Source: an uncultured bacterium
GTDB taxonomy: Bacteria > Bacteroidota > Bacteroidia > Bacteroidales > Rikenellaceae
Reading direction: 5' to 3'
Assembly: GCA_905214725.1 (NCBI GenBank)
Contig: CAJMNH010000012.1
Location: 1-53,213 of the forward strand
DNA length: 53,213 nt
The position numbers and the translations under genes were made by a program. Under the pieces are notes generated by a model. The model was not told the origin of the DNA, did no database searches, and saw only the letters and a program-made list of their open reading frames with translations. Positions 16,791 through 24,961 of this stretch are shown here, piece by piece; position 1 is the first letter of the stretch, and each line of letters opens with the position of its first letter.

Positions 16791-17168
16791 TCAATAAAAA
16801 CAGGGGGGGGCGGTGGAATGGGGCCATCGCGAGGCTTGCAAATACTGCCGGTTGTTGTAGTGGATTTTCCAGCCGTTTGCCTCCAGCAGTTCTATGATTT
16901 TAGCTTTGTGCATGTCGTCGTTGCACGCTATGCGGAGTCGTTTATGTTTCAGTTTACGCGATTTAAACAGATAAAGGTAATAGCTGACGGCGAAACAGCA
17001 TAAAGCGGATAACCATTTCCGATCCGGTGTGCCGTGCAGACAGTCCGCAATAAAGAAGTAAAGTTGTAAGAGGCCGAAGACGAGAAACAGAATGGCGAGA
17101 AAATGATAGTTCACCCATTCGATCGAGAAGAGTTTCAACTCAATGCGATCGCTTTTTATCTTCATCAT
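16791..17168 (-). CDS. Small membrane protein, frame broken at a G8 (C8 sense) tract
   Basis: As read, 125 residues: a cytosolic start (MMKIKSDRIELKLFSIEW), two hydrophobic helices (about 22-43 and 52-67), a basic linker and a soluble tail with DDMHKAKIIELLEANGWKI. I do not recognise the family. The C-terminus ends abruptly after a homopolymer (16803-16810, 8 Cs on the coding strand). One more C would keep the frame open to a stop at 16651-16653, giving about 172 residues with a protein-like tail (DPFYKDVTIGLISDLIG, then KKIERLADD). So the gene is probably 16651-17168 and either phase-off or affected by a sequencing error. Base composition is lower in GC than its neighbours. The 16541-16650 stretch shows nothing else. 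Confidence 0.65.
   Translation of the reverse strand: MMKIKSDRIELKLFSIEWVNYHFLAILFLVFGLLQLYFFIADCLHGTPDRKWLSALCCFAVSYYLYLFKSRKLKHKRLRIACNDDMHKAKIIELLEANGWKIHYNNRQYLQASRWPHSTAPPCFY
16803..16810. other. G8 homopolymer in coding sequence
   Basis: Eight consecutive Gs (+ strand) near the end of the membrane protein gene. Changing the length by one restores a longer frame. Confidence 0.9.
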
Positions 17169-17383
17169 TTGGCATGTTAGCTGGTCTGTAAATCAAAGTT
17201 AATGAATTATATCGAAATACGATCTTCAAAGGATGGTAAATAGTTTTTCTATTGTAATTTTTCGCTCTCGTTTGGGAATCTATCGGGCTGTATGCGTCGT
17301 GGGCGGATATTCGTTTTGAAAAACAGCGTGAAAAAGTTTGAATTATGATTTGAAAAGTTCATCTTTGCGAAAACGGAAGAGTT

Positions 17384-18292
17384 ATGCGTAATCGGATTTT
17401 CGGGTGGATCATGGCGGTGGGATTCGTCGTTGGCGGCGGGGAGGTTGCGGCACAGGAGCCGCTGCGGCAAGGGCCGCAGGATCGTGTTCGTCTGCGCTTC
17501 GATGAAGTGCGGCGCGATACGCTGGCCGACGCACCTTCCGCGACGACTGCGAACGGACTGCCCGCTGCCGGAAGGCCATTCGTCTATAAACTCAATCGCA
17601 GCCGGGCGTGCGGTGAAGAGGCCTACGAACAAGTGACGCTGTGGAATGTCCGGCGCGTGCGTGTGAAGAATCGCAGGATGCGACTCTCGGACACGACGCG
17701 GCGCGAAAAGGTCAGACTGCTGAAATTCTTTATCGAGCGGGATCGCCGTAAGGGCGCGCGGCCGCATCTGCAAGGCAATGTCGCGGGATATACGTGGAGC
17801 GCGACGAGTCTGGAAGGCGCTCGGCGGCGGAAACGGGCGGTGCATATCCGCACCTATACGCTGCGTGCGGAGTACGATTCGCTGCGCCGAGCCGGCGGCA
17901 TCGACCGGTCGGGGAGGGTTCCCGACGCGTTGTGGCACGCCTTGTCGCCCGACGCCCGTTATGTGCTCGACGGCGTCGAAGTGCCCGGCAGGGTGTTTCA
18001 GTTCGCAGACGGGCTGATTCTTCGCTCGCTCGATATCTTTCCCGACTCGTCGAAAACCGCCGACGGACGGGCGCTCGTCGCAGGACGGACCTATGCGGAC
18101 CGTGCGCCGCTGGTCCTGATCGACGGTGCGCCGTCGACTGTCGGAGAGTGGCTGCGGATGTGTCGGGCGAACGTCTTTTCGTTGGAGGCGGAGGTTCCGA
18201 TGTACTATTACTATCTGCTTCCCGTCGAAGCGGTCGAAACCTTCGGTCGGCGCGGTAAGTTCGGCGCCATTTGTATCGAATCGACGCGGTGA
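17384..18292 (+). CDS. Exported protein with TonB-receptor-plug-like C-terminal tail
   Basis: A 302-residue protein with a signal peptide (cleavage near VAAQ, residue 24). The middle is Arg-rich and unrecognised. The last 65 residues read like the second half of a TonB-dependent receptor plug: VLIDGAP, then a spacer, then LPVEAVETFGRRGKFGAICI, matching the usual 'DG.P ... I..IEVLKG..A..YG..G..G.I.I' pattern. There is no beta-barrel and no FeCT repeat. It may be a stand-alone plug-like protein that interacts with TonB or a receptor. It is monocistronic; only a weak CATCTTTG lies upstream, near 17360. Confidence 0.7.
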   Translation: MRNRIFGWIMAVGFVVGGGEVAAQEPLRQGPQDRVRLRFDEVRRDTLADAPSATTANGLPAAGRPFVYKLNRSRACGEEAYEQVTLWNVRRVRVKNRRMRLSDTTRREKVRLLKFFIERDRRKGARPHLQGNVAGYTWSATSLEGARRRKRAVHIRTYTLRAEYDSLRRAGGIDRSGRVPDALWHALSPDARYVLDGVEVPGRVFQFADGLILRSLDIFPDSSKTADGRALVAGRTYADRAPLVLIDGAPSTVGEWLRMCRANVFSLEAEVPMYYYYLLPVEAVETFGRRGKFGAICIESTR

Positions 18293-18353
18293 CCGGCGAA
18301 TGAAAATTTCATAAAAAATAATCGGGACCGTCGCGGATTCCGAAAAAAATTCG

Positions 18354-18361
18354 TACCTTTG
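18354..18361 (+). promoter_or_regulatory. -7 element of the pyrimidine operon leader
   Basis: TACCTTTG at 18354-18361, 18 bases before the leader ORF. The -33 position reads GTCG, so the upstream element is weak. Confidence 0.6.
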
Positions 18362-18379
18362 TCCCGATATCGGGAAGCC

Positions 18380-18490
18380 ATGTACAAAGACCATCCGAAC
18401 ATATCCGTTTCTTCCGCACTCCGGCGGCTGAAAGGTAATCCGTCGGATTACGACGCTTGCGGGCTTCTTATTTTCCAATTTAAAGGGTAA
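18380..18490 (+). CDS. Candidate pyr leader peptide (36 codons)
   Basis: ATG at 18380 opens a 36-residue frame (start MYKDHPNISV, end LLIFQFKG) with stop TAA at 18488-18490. The stop lies inside the left arm of a strong terminator hairpin (18482-18510). A purine-rich GGGAAG sits 5 bases before the ATG. The last codons are U-rich (18464-18482). A perfect 7-bp hairpin (GTAATCC/GGATTAC, 18435-18451) lies in the ORF. This arrangement resembles E. coli pyrBI attenuation, where a ribosome close behind RNA polymerase blocks the terminator at low UTP. Coding is inferred from position only. Confidence 0.55.
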   Translation: MYKDHPNISVSSALRRLKGNPSDYDACGLLIFQFKG

Positions 18491-18514
18491 CTGTTTTTCA
18501 GTTACTCTTTTTTT
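18482..18514 (+). terminator. Attenuator-type terminator before pyrC
   Basis: AAAGGGTAACTG (18482-18493) pairs with CAGTTACTCTTT (18499-18510) around TTTTT, followed by a run of 7 Ts, 10 bases before the pyrC ATG. AAAGGTAA at 18431-18438 resembles the left arm and could compete for the right arm. Confidence 0.85.
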
Positions 18515-18524
18515 ATGTACTCAG

Positions 18525-19805
18525 ATGAAGAGATTGTTGCAGGGTGCCGAGGTATGGCGTGACGGAGGATTCGTGCGGGCCGACGTGCTTGTCGACGGCG
18601 ACCGGATCGCAGCCGTGGGACTCGGTTTGCCGGCCGAAGGGTGCGAGGTCGTGCCGCTCGGGGGGATGAAGATTCTCCCGGGGCTGGTCGATGTTCACGT
18701 GCATCTGCGCGAACCCGGATTCACGGCCAAGGAGACCATTGCCACGGGTACGCGCGCTGCGGCGCACGGCGGCTATACGACCGTCTGCGCGATGCCCAAC
18801 CTCTCGCCCGCTCCCGATTCGCCGGAACATTTGGCCGTCGAGCTGGAGGCGATCCGCCGCGACGCCGTGGTGAAAGTGCTTCCCTACGGCTGCATCACCC
18901 GCGGACAGAAAGGGTGCGGAGACTTGGTCGATTTCGAGGCGTTGAAGGCCGATGTCGTCGGGTTCTCGGACGACGGCCGCGGCGTGCAGGAGGAGGCGCT
19001 CATGCGCGAAGCGATGCGCCGCGTCGCGCGTACGGGCCGGCCGGTGGTCGCCCACTGCGAAGTCGACGCCCTGCTGAACAAAGGATATATCCACGACGGC
19101 GCGTATTGCCGCATGCACGGTCATCGGGGCATCTGCTCCGAGAGCGAGTGGCGGCAGGTGGAACGCGACATCCGGCTGGCCGCCGAGACCGGCTGTCAGT
19201 ACCATGTCTGCCACGTCTCGACCAAGGAGAGCGTCGAACTGGTGCGCCGCGCCAAAGCCGCCGGTTTGACGGTGAGCTGCGAGACGGCGCCGCACTATCT
19301 GGTGCTGTGCGACGAGGATTTGCAGGAGGAGGGGCGTTTCAAGATGAATCCGCCCCTGCGCAGCCGCGCCGACCGCGAGGCGCTCGTGGCCGGCCTGCAA
19401 GACGGGACGATCGAAGTGATCGCCACCGACCATGCGCCCCATACCGCCGCCGAAAAGGCGCGCGGACTCGCCGGCAGCGCGATGGGCGTTGTGGGACTGG
19501 AATGCGCCTTTGCCGTTCTGAACACCGCGCTGGTGAAACGGGGCGTCATCTCCTTCGGGCGGCTGGTCGAAGCGATGTCGATCGCGCCGCGCCGCATCTT
19601 CTCGCTCGCAGGCGGACTCATTGCCCCGGGCGAGACGGCCGATCTGACGGTCGTGGACACCGAGCGGCCGTCGACGGTCGATCCCGACCGGTTTTTCTCG
19701 ATGGGGCGCAGCACTCCCTTTGCCGGAATGGAGGTGCGGGGCGAAGTGCTGCTGACGCTGGCCGAAGGCCGCGAAGCGTACCGACACGAGACGTTGAAAA
19801 AATAA
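18525..19805 (+). CDS. pyrC: Dihydroorotase
   Basis: A 426-residue amidohydrolase that closes carbamoyl-aspartate to dihydroorotate. DVHVHLREPG holds metal ligands H58 and H60. VAHCE, CHVSTKES and IATDHAPHT are the later metal/catalytic motifs. Length and the HVHLREPG form place it in the class I (multi-metal, about 420-residue) group. It is the first structural gene of the pyrimidine operon, directly behind the attenuator. Confidence 0.96.
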   Translation: MKRLLQGAEVWRDGGFVRADVLVDGDRIAAVGLGLPAEGCEVVPLGGMKILPGLVDVHVHLREPGFTAKETIATGTRAAAHGGYTTVCAMPNLSPAPDSPEHLAVELEAIRRDAVVKVLPYGCITRGQKGCGDLVDFEALKADVVGFSDDGRGVQEEALMREAMRRVARTGRPVVAHCEVDALLNKGYIHDGAYCRMHGHRGICSESEWRQVERDIRLAAETGCQYHVCHVSTKESVELVRRAKAAGLTVSCETAPHYLVLCDEDLQEEGRFKMNPPLRSRADREALVAGLQDGTIEVIATDHAPHTAAEKARGLAGSAMGVVGLECAFAVLNTALVKRGVISFGRLVEAMSIAPRRIFSLAGGLIAPGETADLTVVDTERPSTVDPDRFFSMGRSTPFAGMEVRGEVLLTLAEGREAYRHETLKK

Positions 19806-19814
19806 ACACAATAT

Positions 19815-20912
19815 ATGAATATGAAACCTTATACGAAGAAAATCGTTCTGGAGAACGGACTGGAATTCTACGGGTACGGCTTCGGGGCGGACAAGGAGGC
19901 GATCTGCGAGATCGTGTTCAACACCTCGATGGTCGGTTATCAGGAGATCATGTCCGATCCGTCGTACACGGATCAGATGGTCGTGATGACCTATCCGCTG
20001 ATCGGCAACTACGGCATGACCGACGAGGATTACGAGACGAAGAACCCGACCATCGGCGGTATGATCGTGCGCGAGTACAACGACTCGCCCTCGAATTTCC
20101 GCTACACGAAAACGTTGAGCGAGGTGTTCGAGGAGCACGGAATTCCCGGCATCGAAGGGGTCGACACGCGCATGCTGACGCGTATCATCCGCAACGAAGG
20201 CAGTCAGCGGGTGATGATCACCTCGGTCGATACCCCCCGCGAGGAGGCGCTCTCGCGCATGGCTGCGACGCCGTGGCCGCACGACATGGTGGCGCGCGTG
20301 AGTTGCCGCAAACGCTGGATGTCGCGCGTGCCGAACCACAAATACGACGTGGTGGCGGTCGACTGCGGCATCAAATACAACATCATCCGCCTGCTCAACC
20401 GCGTGGGCTGCAATGTGACGGTCGTACCCTACGACGCCACGGCGGAACAGATTCTCGCCTTCCGCCCCGACGGCATCGTTCTTTCGAACGGCCCGGGCGA
20501 TCCCAACGACGTGCAGGGGGTGATCGAACTGGTTCGGCGGCTGCGCGGCAAGTTGCCGATCTTCGGCATCTGCATGGGACACCAGCTCATCTCGCTGGCC
20601 TATGGCGCCAAGACCTTCAAGATGAAGTTCGGCCACCGCGGCGCGAACCATCCGGTGAAGAATCTCGTAACGGGCAAGATCGAAATCACGAGCCAGAACC
20701 ACAGTTTCGCCGTAGACGTAGCGTCGCTCGAAGGAACGGGACTGGAACTTACGCACGTCAATCTGCTGGACGGTACGGCCGAGGGCGTGGCTTGTTACAA
20801 GGATAGCGTCTTTTCGATGCAGTATCACCCCGAAAGCGCTTCGGGACCGCAGGACAGCGCCTATTTGTTCGATAAGTTCACTAAAATGATGGAGGATTGG
20901 AAAAATGCCTAA
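19815..20912 (+). CDS. carA: Carbamoyl-phosphate synthase small (glutaminase) subunit
   Basis: A 365-residue glutaminase. The C-terminal class I amidotransferase domain has the nucleophile C253 in GICMGHQ and the H338/E340 pair in YHPES. It releases ammonia from glutamine and channels it to CarB. Residues 1-150 are the CarA-specific N-terminal domain (NTSMVGYQEIMSDPSY). It overlaps carB by 8 bases, indicating coupled translation of the two subunits. Confidence 0.97.
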   Translation: MNMKPYTKKIVLENGLEFYGYGFGADKEAICEIVFNTSMVGYQEIMSDPSYTDQMVVMTYPLIGNYGMTDEDYETKNPTIGGMIVREYNDSPSNFRYTKTLSEVFEEHGIPGIEGVDTRMLTRIIRNEGSQRVMITSVDTPREEALSRMAATPWPHDMVARVSCRKRWMSRVPNHKYDVVAVDCGIKYNIIRLLNRVGCNVTVVPYDATAEQILAFRPDGIVLSNGPGDPNDVQGVIELVRRLRGKLPIFGICMGHQLISLAYGAKTFKMKFGHRGANHPVKNLVTGKIEITSQNHSFAVDVASLEGTGLELTHVNLLDGTAEGVACYKDSVFSMQYHPESASGPQDSAYLFDKFTKMMEDWKNA

Positions 20913-23900
20913 GAGAACGGATATCAAGAAAGTAATGGTGATCGGCTCGGGTCCGATCGTGATCGGTCAGGCCGCCGAGTTCGATTATGCGGGTACGCAG
21001 GCTTGTCTGGCTCTGAAAGAGGAGGGTTACGAAGTGATTCTGGTGAACTCCAATCCCGCGACCATCATGACCGACACGCACATCGCCGACAAGGTCTACA
21101 TGGAGCCGCTGACGCTGGAATATGTGGCCAAAATCATCCGCTACGAGCGTCCCGACGCCATCGTGCCGGGACTGGGCGGTCAGACGGGTCTGAATCTGGC
21201 CGTGCAATTGGCCAAGAAGGGCGTATTGCAGGAGTGTCAGGTCGAGATTCTGGGCACCTCGTTCGAGAGTATCGAGCAGGCCGAGGATCGCGAACTGTTC
21301 AAGGAACTGTGCGAGTCGCTCGGTGAACCGGTGCTGCCGTCGCATATCGCCAACAATATGGAGGAAGGCATTGCCGCCGCCGAAGAGATCGGCTATCCGG
21401 TGGTGCTGCGTCCGGCCTTCACGCTGGGCGGCACGGGCGGCGGGTTCGCCGACAACCGCGAGGAGCTGGAAGAGCTGATGCGCAACGCCCTGATCCTTTC
21501 GCCGGTGCATCAGGTACTCGTCGAGAAGAGCATCAAGGGTTACAAGGAGATCGAATACGAGGTGATGCGCGACGCCAACGACACGGCCATCTCGATCTGC
21601 TGCATGGAGAATATCGATCCGGTAGGCATCCACACGGGCGACTCGATCGTGGTGGCGCCCTGCCAGACGCTCACCAACCGCGAGTTTCAGATGTTGCGCG
21701 ACAGCGCGCTCAAAATTATCCGCGCGTTGAAGATCGAAGGCGGCTGCAACGTGCAGTTCGCGCTCGATCCCCTGTCGTTCAAATACTATCTGATCGAGGT
21801 CAATCCCCGCGTATCGCGTTCGTCGGCGCTGGCTTCGAAGGCGAGCGGTTATCCGATCGCCCGCGTTTCAGCCAAAGTGGCCGTCGGGCTGACCCTCGAC
21901 GAGATACAGATCGCCAATACCCCCGCTTCGTTCGAGCCGACGCTCGACTATGTGGTCACCAAAATCGCCCGCTTTCCCTTTGACAAGTTCTGCGACGTGT
22001 CCAACAAACTCGGCACGCAGATGAAAGCGACGGGCGAGGTGATGTCGATCGGCCGCACGATGGAGGAGAGCCTTCTCAAAGCGGTGCGTTCGCTCGAGAC
22101 GGGCGTCTGCCATATCTATCACAAGAAGTTCGACGGCATGTCGAACGACGAGATGATGAACTACATCCGCGAAGGCACCGACGACCGGCTCTACGCCATC
22201 GCCCAGCTGATTCGGGGCGGCGTGGATCTGGCGCTGATCTACAACAACACCAAAATCGACATGTTCTTTCTGGAAAAGTTCAAGAACATCGTCGAGATGG
22301 AACAGCGGGTGGCGGCGCATCCCTTCGACGAGGCGACGCTGCGCGAGGCCAAGCGCATGGGCTTCGGCGACAAATATATCGGTAAGCTGTGGGGCGCTAC
22401 GGAACACGAAATGTATCGTCTGCGCGAGAAGTGGGGGATCTTCCCCGTCTACAAGATGATCGACACCTGCGCTTCGGAGTTCTCCTCCTACGTGCCTTAC
22501 TTCTACTCGACCTACGAGCAGGAGAACGAGTCGGTCGTGAGCGACCGCGAAAAGATCGTCGTGCTCGGTTCGGGGCCGATCCGTATCGGTCAGGGCGTGG
22601 AGTTCGACTACTCGACCGTGCATGCCATCTGGTCGATCCGCAAGGCGGGTTACGAGGCCATCATCATCAACAACAACCCCGAAACCGTCTCGACGGATTA
22701 TACGTGCAGCGACAAGCTCTATTTCGAGCCGCTCACGGTCGAGGACGTGATGAACGTCATTCACCTCGAAAAGCCCAAGAGCATCGTGGTTTCGCTGGGC
22801 GGTCAGACGGCCATCAATTTGGCCGAACCGCTGGCGCGGCTGGGCGTGCCGATCATCGGCACCGACGTGCAGGCGATCCGCAACGCCGAAGACCGCGGCT
22901 GCTTCGAGAAGATCATGGAGCAGCTGGGCATCCCTCAGCCGCAGGCCGAGGCCGTGACGAACATCGCCGACGGCGTGGCGGCCGCTACGCGCATCGGCTA
23001 TCCGGTGCTGGTGCGTCCGAGCTATGTGCTGGGCGGCCGCGCCATGCAGATCGTTTCGAACGAGGAGGCGCTGCGCCACTATCTTCAAACGGCCGTCGAG
23101 GTCAACGACGATTCGCCCGTGCTGGTCGACCGGTATATCATGGGCAAGGAGTTGGAGGTCGACGCCATTTGCGACGGAAAGGATGTCTTTATCCCCGGCA
23201 TCATGGAGCATGTCGAGCGGACGGGTATCCACTCCGGCGACTCGATCAGCGTCTATCCCACCTTCAGCGTCTCGCCCAAGGTCAAGGAGAAGATCATCGA
23301 CTATACGGTCAAACTGGGTCTCGAAATCGGTATCGTCGGCCTCTATAACATCCAGTTCATCTGCGACGGCCATGACGAGGTCTACGTCATCGAGGTCAAT
23401 CCCCGCTCGTCGCGCACCGTTCCCTTCCTCTCGAAGGCTACGGGCGTGCAGATGGCCGACATCGCCACGCAGGTAATCTTGGGTCACAGTCTGCGCGAGC
23501 AGGGCATCGCCGAGGTCTACGGGCACGAGAAGCAGCGCTGGTTCGTCAAGGCTCCGGCCTTCTCCTTCTCGAAGATTCGGGGCGTGGAGTCCTATCTCTC
23601 GCCCGAGATGAAATCGACGGGCGAGGCGATCGGCTACGACGACAAACTCACCCGCGCGCTCTACAAGGCGTTGCAGGCGTCGGGTATGAAGGTGGCCAAC
23701 TACGGCACGGTGCTGCTCACAATCGCCGACAAGGACAAGGAGGAGGTGCTGCCGCTGGCGCGCCGTTTCTACAACCTCGGCTTCAACATCGAGGCGACCT
23801 CCGGCACGGCCGATTTCCTGCGCCGGCACGGCTTGCGCACGCGTCTGCGCCGCAAACTGTGCGAAGGTAGCAGCGAGATCATCGAGTCGCTGCGTCAGGG

Positions 23901-24087
23901 ACACGTGAGCTACATCATCAACACGATCGATCTGGATCAGCACAACACGCGTCTCGACGGTTATGAGATCCGACGCACGGCCGTCGAGAACAACGTGACG
24001 CTCTTCACCTCGCTCGAAACGGTGAAGGTGCTTTTGGACGTACTCGAAGAGATTACGCTCTCGGTGTCGACGATCGACGCGAAGTAA
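20905..24087 (+). CDS. carB: Carbamoyl-phosphate synthase large subunit
   Basis: A 1060-residue protein with two homologous ATP-grasp halves. The first starts VMVIGSGPIVIGQAAEFDYAG and phosphorylates bicarbonate; the second starts VVLGSGPIRIGQGVEFDYS (about residue 550) and phosphorylates carbamate. The C-terminal MGS-like domain (about 930-1060) is the usual allosteric site. Length is close to the E. coli subunit (1073). In the absence of a second CarAB in view, this copy probably serves both arginine and pyrimidine routes. Confidence 0.98.
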   Translation: MPKRTDIKKVMVIGSGPIVIGQAAEFDYAGTQACLALKEEGYEVILVNSNPATIMTDTHIADKVYMEPLTLEYVAKIIRYERPDAIVPGLGGQTGLNLAVQLAKKGVLQECQVEILGTSFESIEQAEDRELFKELCESLGEPVLPSHIANNMEEGIAAAEEIGYPVVLRPAFTLGGTGGGFADNREELEELMRNALILSPVHQVLVEKSIKGYKEIEYEVMRDANDTAISICCMENIDPVGIHTGDSIVVAPCQTLTNREFQMLRDSALKIIRALKIEGGCNVQFALDPLSFKYYLIEVNPRVSRSSALASKASGYPIARVSAKVAVGLTLDEIQIANTPASFEPTLDYVVTKIARFPFDKFCDVSNKLGTQMKATGEVMSIGRTMEESLLKAVRSLETGVCHIYHKKFDGMSNDEMMNYIREGTDDRLYAIAQLIRGGVDLALIYNNTKIDMFFLEKFKNIVEMEQRVAAHPFDEATLREAKRMGFGDKYIGKLWGATEHEMYRLREKWGIFPVYKMIDTCASEFSSYVPYFYSTYEQENESVVSDREKIVVLGSGPIRIGQGVEFDYSTVHAIWSIRKAGYEAIIINNNPETVSTDYTCSDKLYFEPLTVEDVMNVIHLEKPKSIVVSLGGQTAINLAEPLARLGVPIIGTDVQAIRNAEDRGCFEKIMEQLGIPQPQAEAVTNIADGVAAATRIGYPVLVRPSYVLGGRAMQIVSNEEALRHYLQTAVEVNDDSPVLVDRYIMGKELEVDAICDGKDVFIPGIMEHVERTGIHSGDSISVYPTFSVSPKVKEKIIDYTVKLGLEIGIVGLYNIQFICDGHDEVYVIEVNPRSSRTVPFLSKATGVQMADIATQVILGHSLREQGIAEVYGHEKQRWFVKAPAFSFSKIRGVESYLSPEMKSTGEAIGYDDKLTRALYKALQASGMKVANYGTVLLTIADKDKEEVLPLARRFYNLGFNIEATSGTADFLRRHGLRTRLRRKLCEGSSEIIESLRQGHVSYIINTIDLDQHNTRLDGYEIRRTAVENNVTLFTSLETVKVLLDVLEEITLSVSTIDAK

Positions 24088-24090
24088 TTT

Positions 24091-24201
24091 CGATTTCAGG
24101 CGGCACCTGCGGCACATCCCTTGTCCGCTCCGAACGGGACATACGGCAAGTGCCCCGTCCGGCTCGGACGCACGATATACCGCATCTGCCTGCCTGAAAT
24201 C
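24091..24201. repeat. Long imperfect palindrome between carB and pyrK
   Basis: GATTTCAGGC (24092-24101) and GCCTGAAATC (24192-24201) are perfect inverted ends of a 110-base element. Inside are further inverted segments (GTCCG...CGGAC and GCGGCA...TGCCGT-like). The RNA would fold into one long cruciform between two operon genes. Confidence 0.7.
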
Positions 24202-24220
24202 AAAATTCAGAAACAGAGTT

Positions 24221-24961
24221 ATGTACAAGAAAGCAATCTATACCCTCCGCTCCAACGAACGGCTGACGCCCGCCGTATGGCGCATGGTGCTCGAAGGCGA
24301 TACGCAGTGGATCACGGCGCCCGGACAGTTCGTCAACGTCGAACTCGACGGGTTGTACCTGCGCCGTCCGATCTCGGTGTGCGATTGGGACGAACGGACG
24401 CTCATGCTGATCTATAAAGTCGTGGGCGAGGGTACGCAGCAGATGGCCGCCCTGTCGTCCGGCGCGCGGCTCGACCTGCTGACGGGGTTGGGAAACGGCT
24501 TCGATATCGCAAAAGGCAGTCGCCGCGAGTTGCTCGTAGGCGGCGGCGTGGGAGTTCCCCCGCTCTATGCTCTGGCCAAACGGCTGTTGGCCGACGGTCG
24601 CGAGGTCGCGGTCGTGCTGGGGTTCAATACTGCCGCGGAGGTCTTCTACCGCGACGAGTTCGCGCAGCTCGGCTGCCGCGTCGTGGTGGCGACGGCCGAC
24701 GGAACGCAGGGCGTGCGGGGCTTCGTGACCGACGCGATTCGTGAAAGCGGCGTGACGTACGACTATTTCTATGCCTGCGGCCCGCTGCCGATGCTGCGCG
24801 CCTTGAGCGAAGCTACGGTATGCAGCGGCCAGTTGAGTTTCGAGGAGCGCATGGGCTGCGGCTTCGGCGCCTGCATGGGGTGCAGCTGCAAAACCAAGTA
24901 CGGCAACAAGCGCATCTGCAAGGAGGGGCCCGTATTAACGAAGGAGGAGGTGATATGGTAA
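24221..24961 (+). CDS. pyrK: Dihydroorotate dehydrogenase B, electron-transfer subunit
   Basis: A 246-residue ferredoxin-reductase-like protein. RRPISVCDW is the FAD-binding motif, GGGVGVPPLYAL the NAD-site glycine loop, and the C-terminal cysteines in GCGFGACMGCSCKTKYGNKR-C form the 2Fe-2S site. It passes electrons from the FMN of PyrD to NAD+, making this a class 1B enzyme. It overlaps pyrD by 7 bases. Confidence 0.96.
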   Translation: MYKKAIYTLRSNERLTPAVWRMVLEGDTQWITAPGQFVNVELDGLYLRRPISVCDWDERTLMLIYKVVGEGTQQMAALSSGARLDLLTGLGNGFDIAKGSRRELLVGGGVGVPPLYALAKRLLADGREVAVVLGFNTAAEVFYRDEFAQLGCRVVVATADGTQGVRGFVTDAIRESGVTYDYFYACGPLPMLRALSEATVCSGQLSFEERMGCGFGACMGCSCKTKYGNKRICKEGPVLTKEEVIW

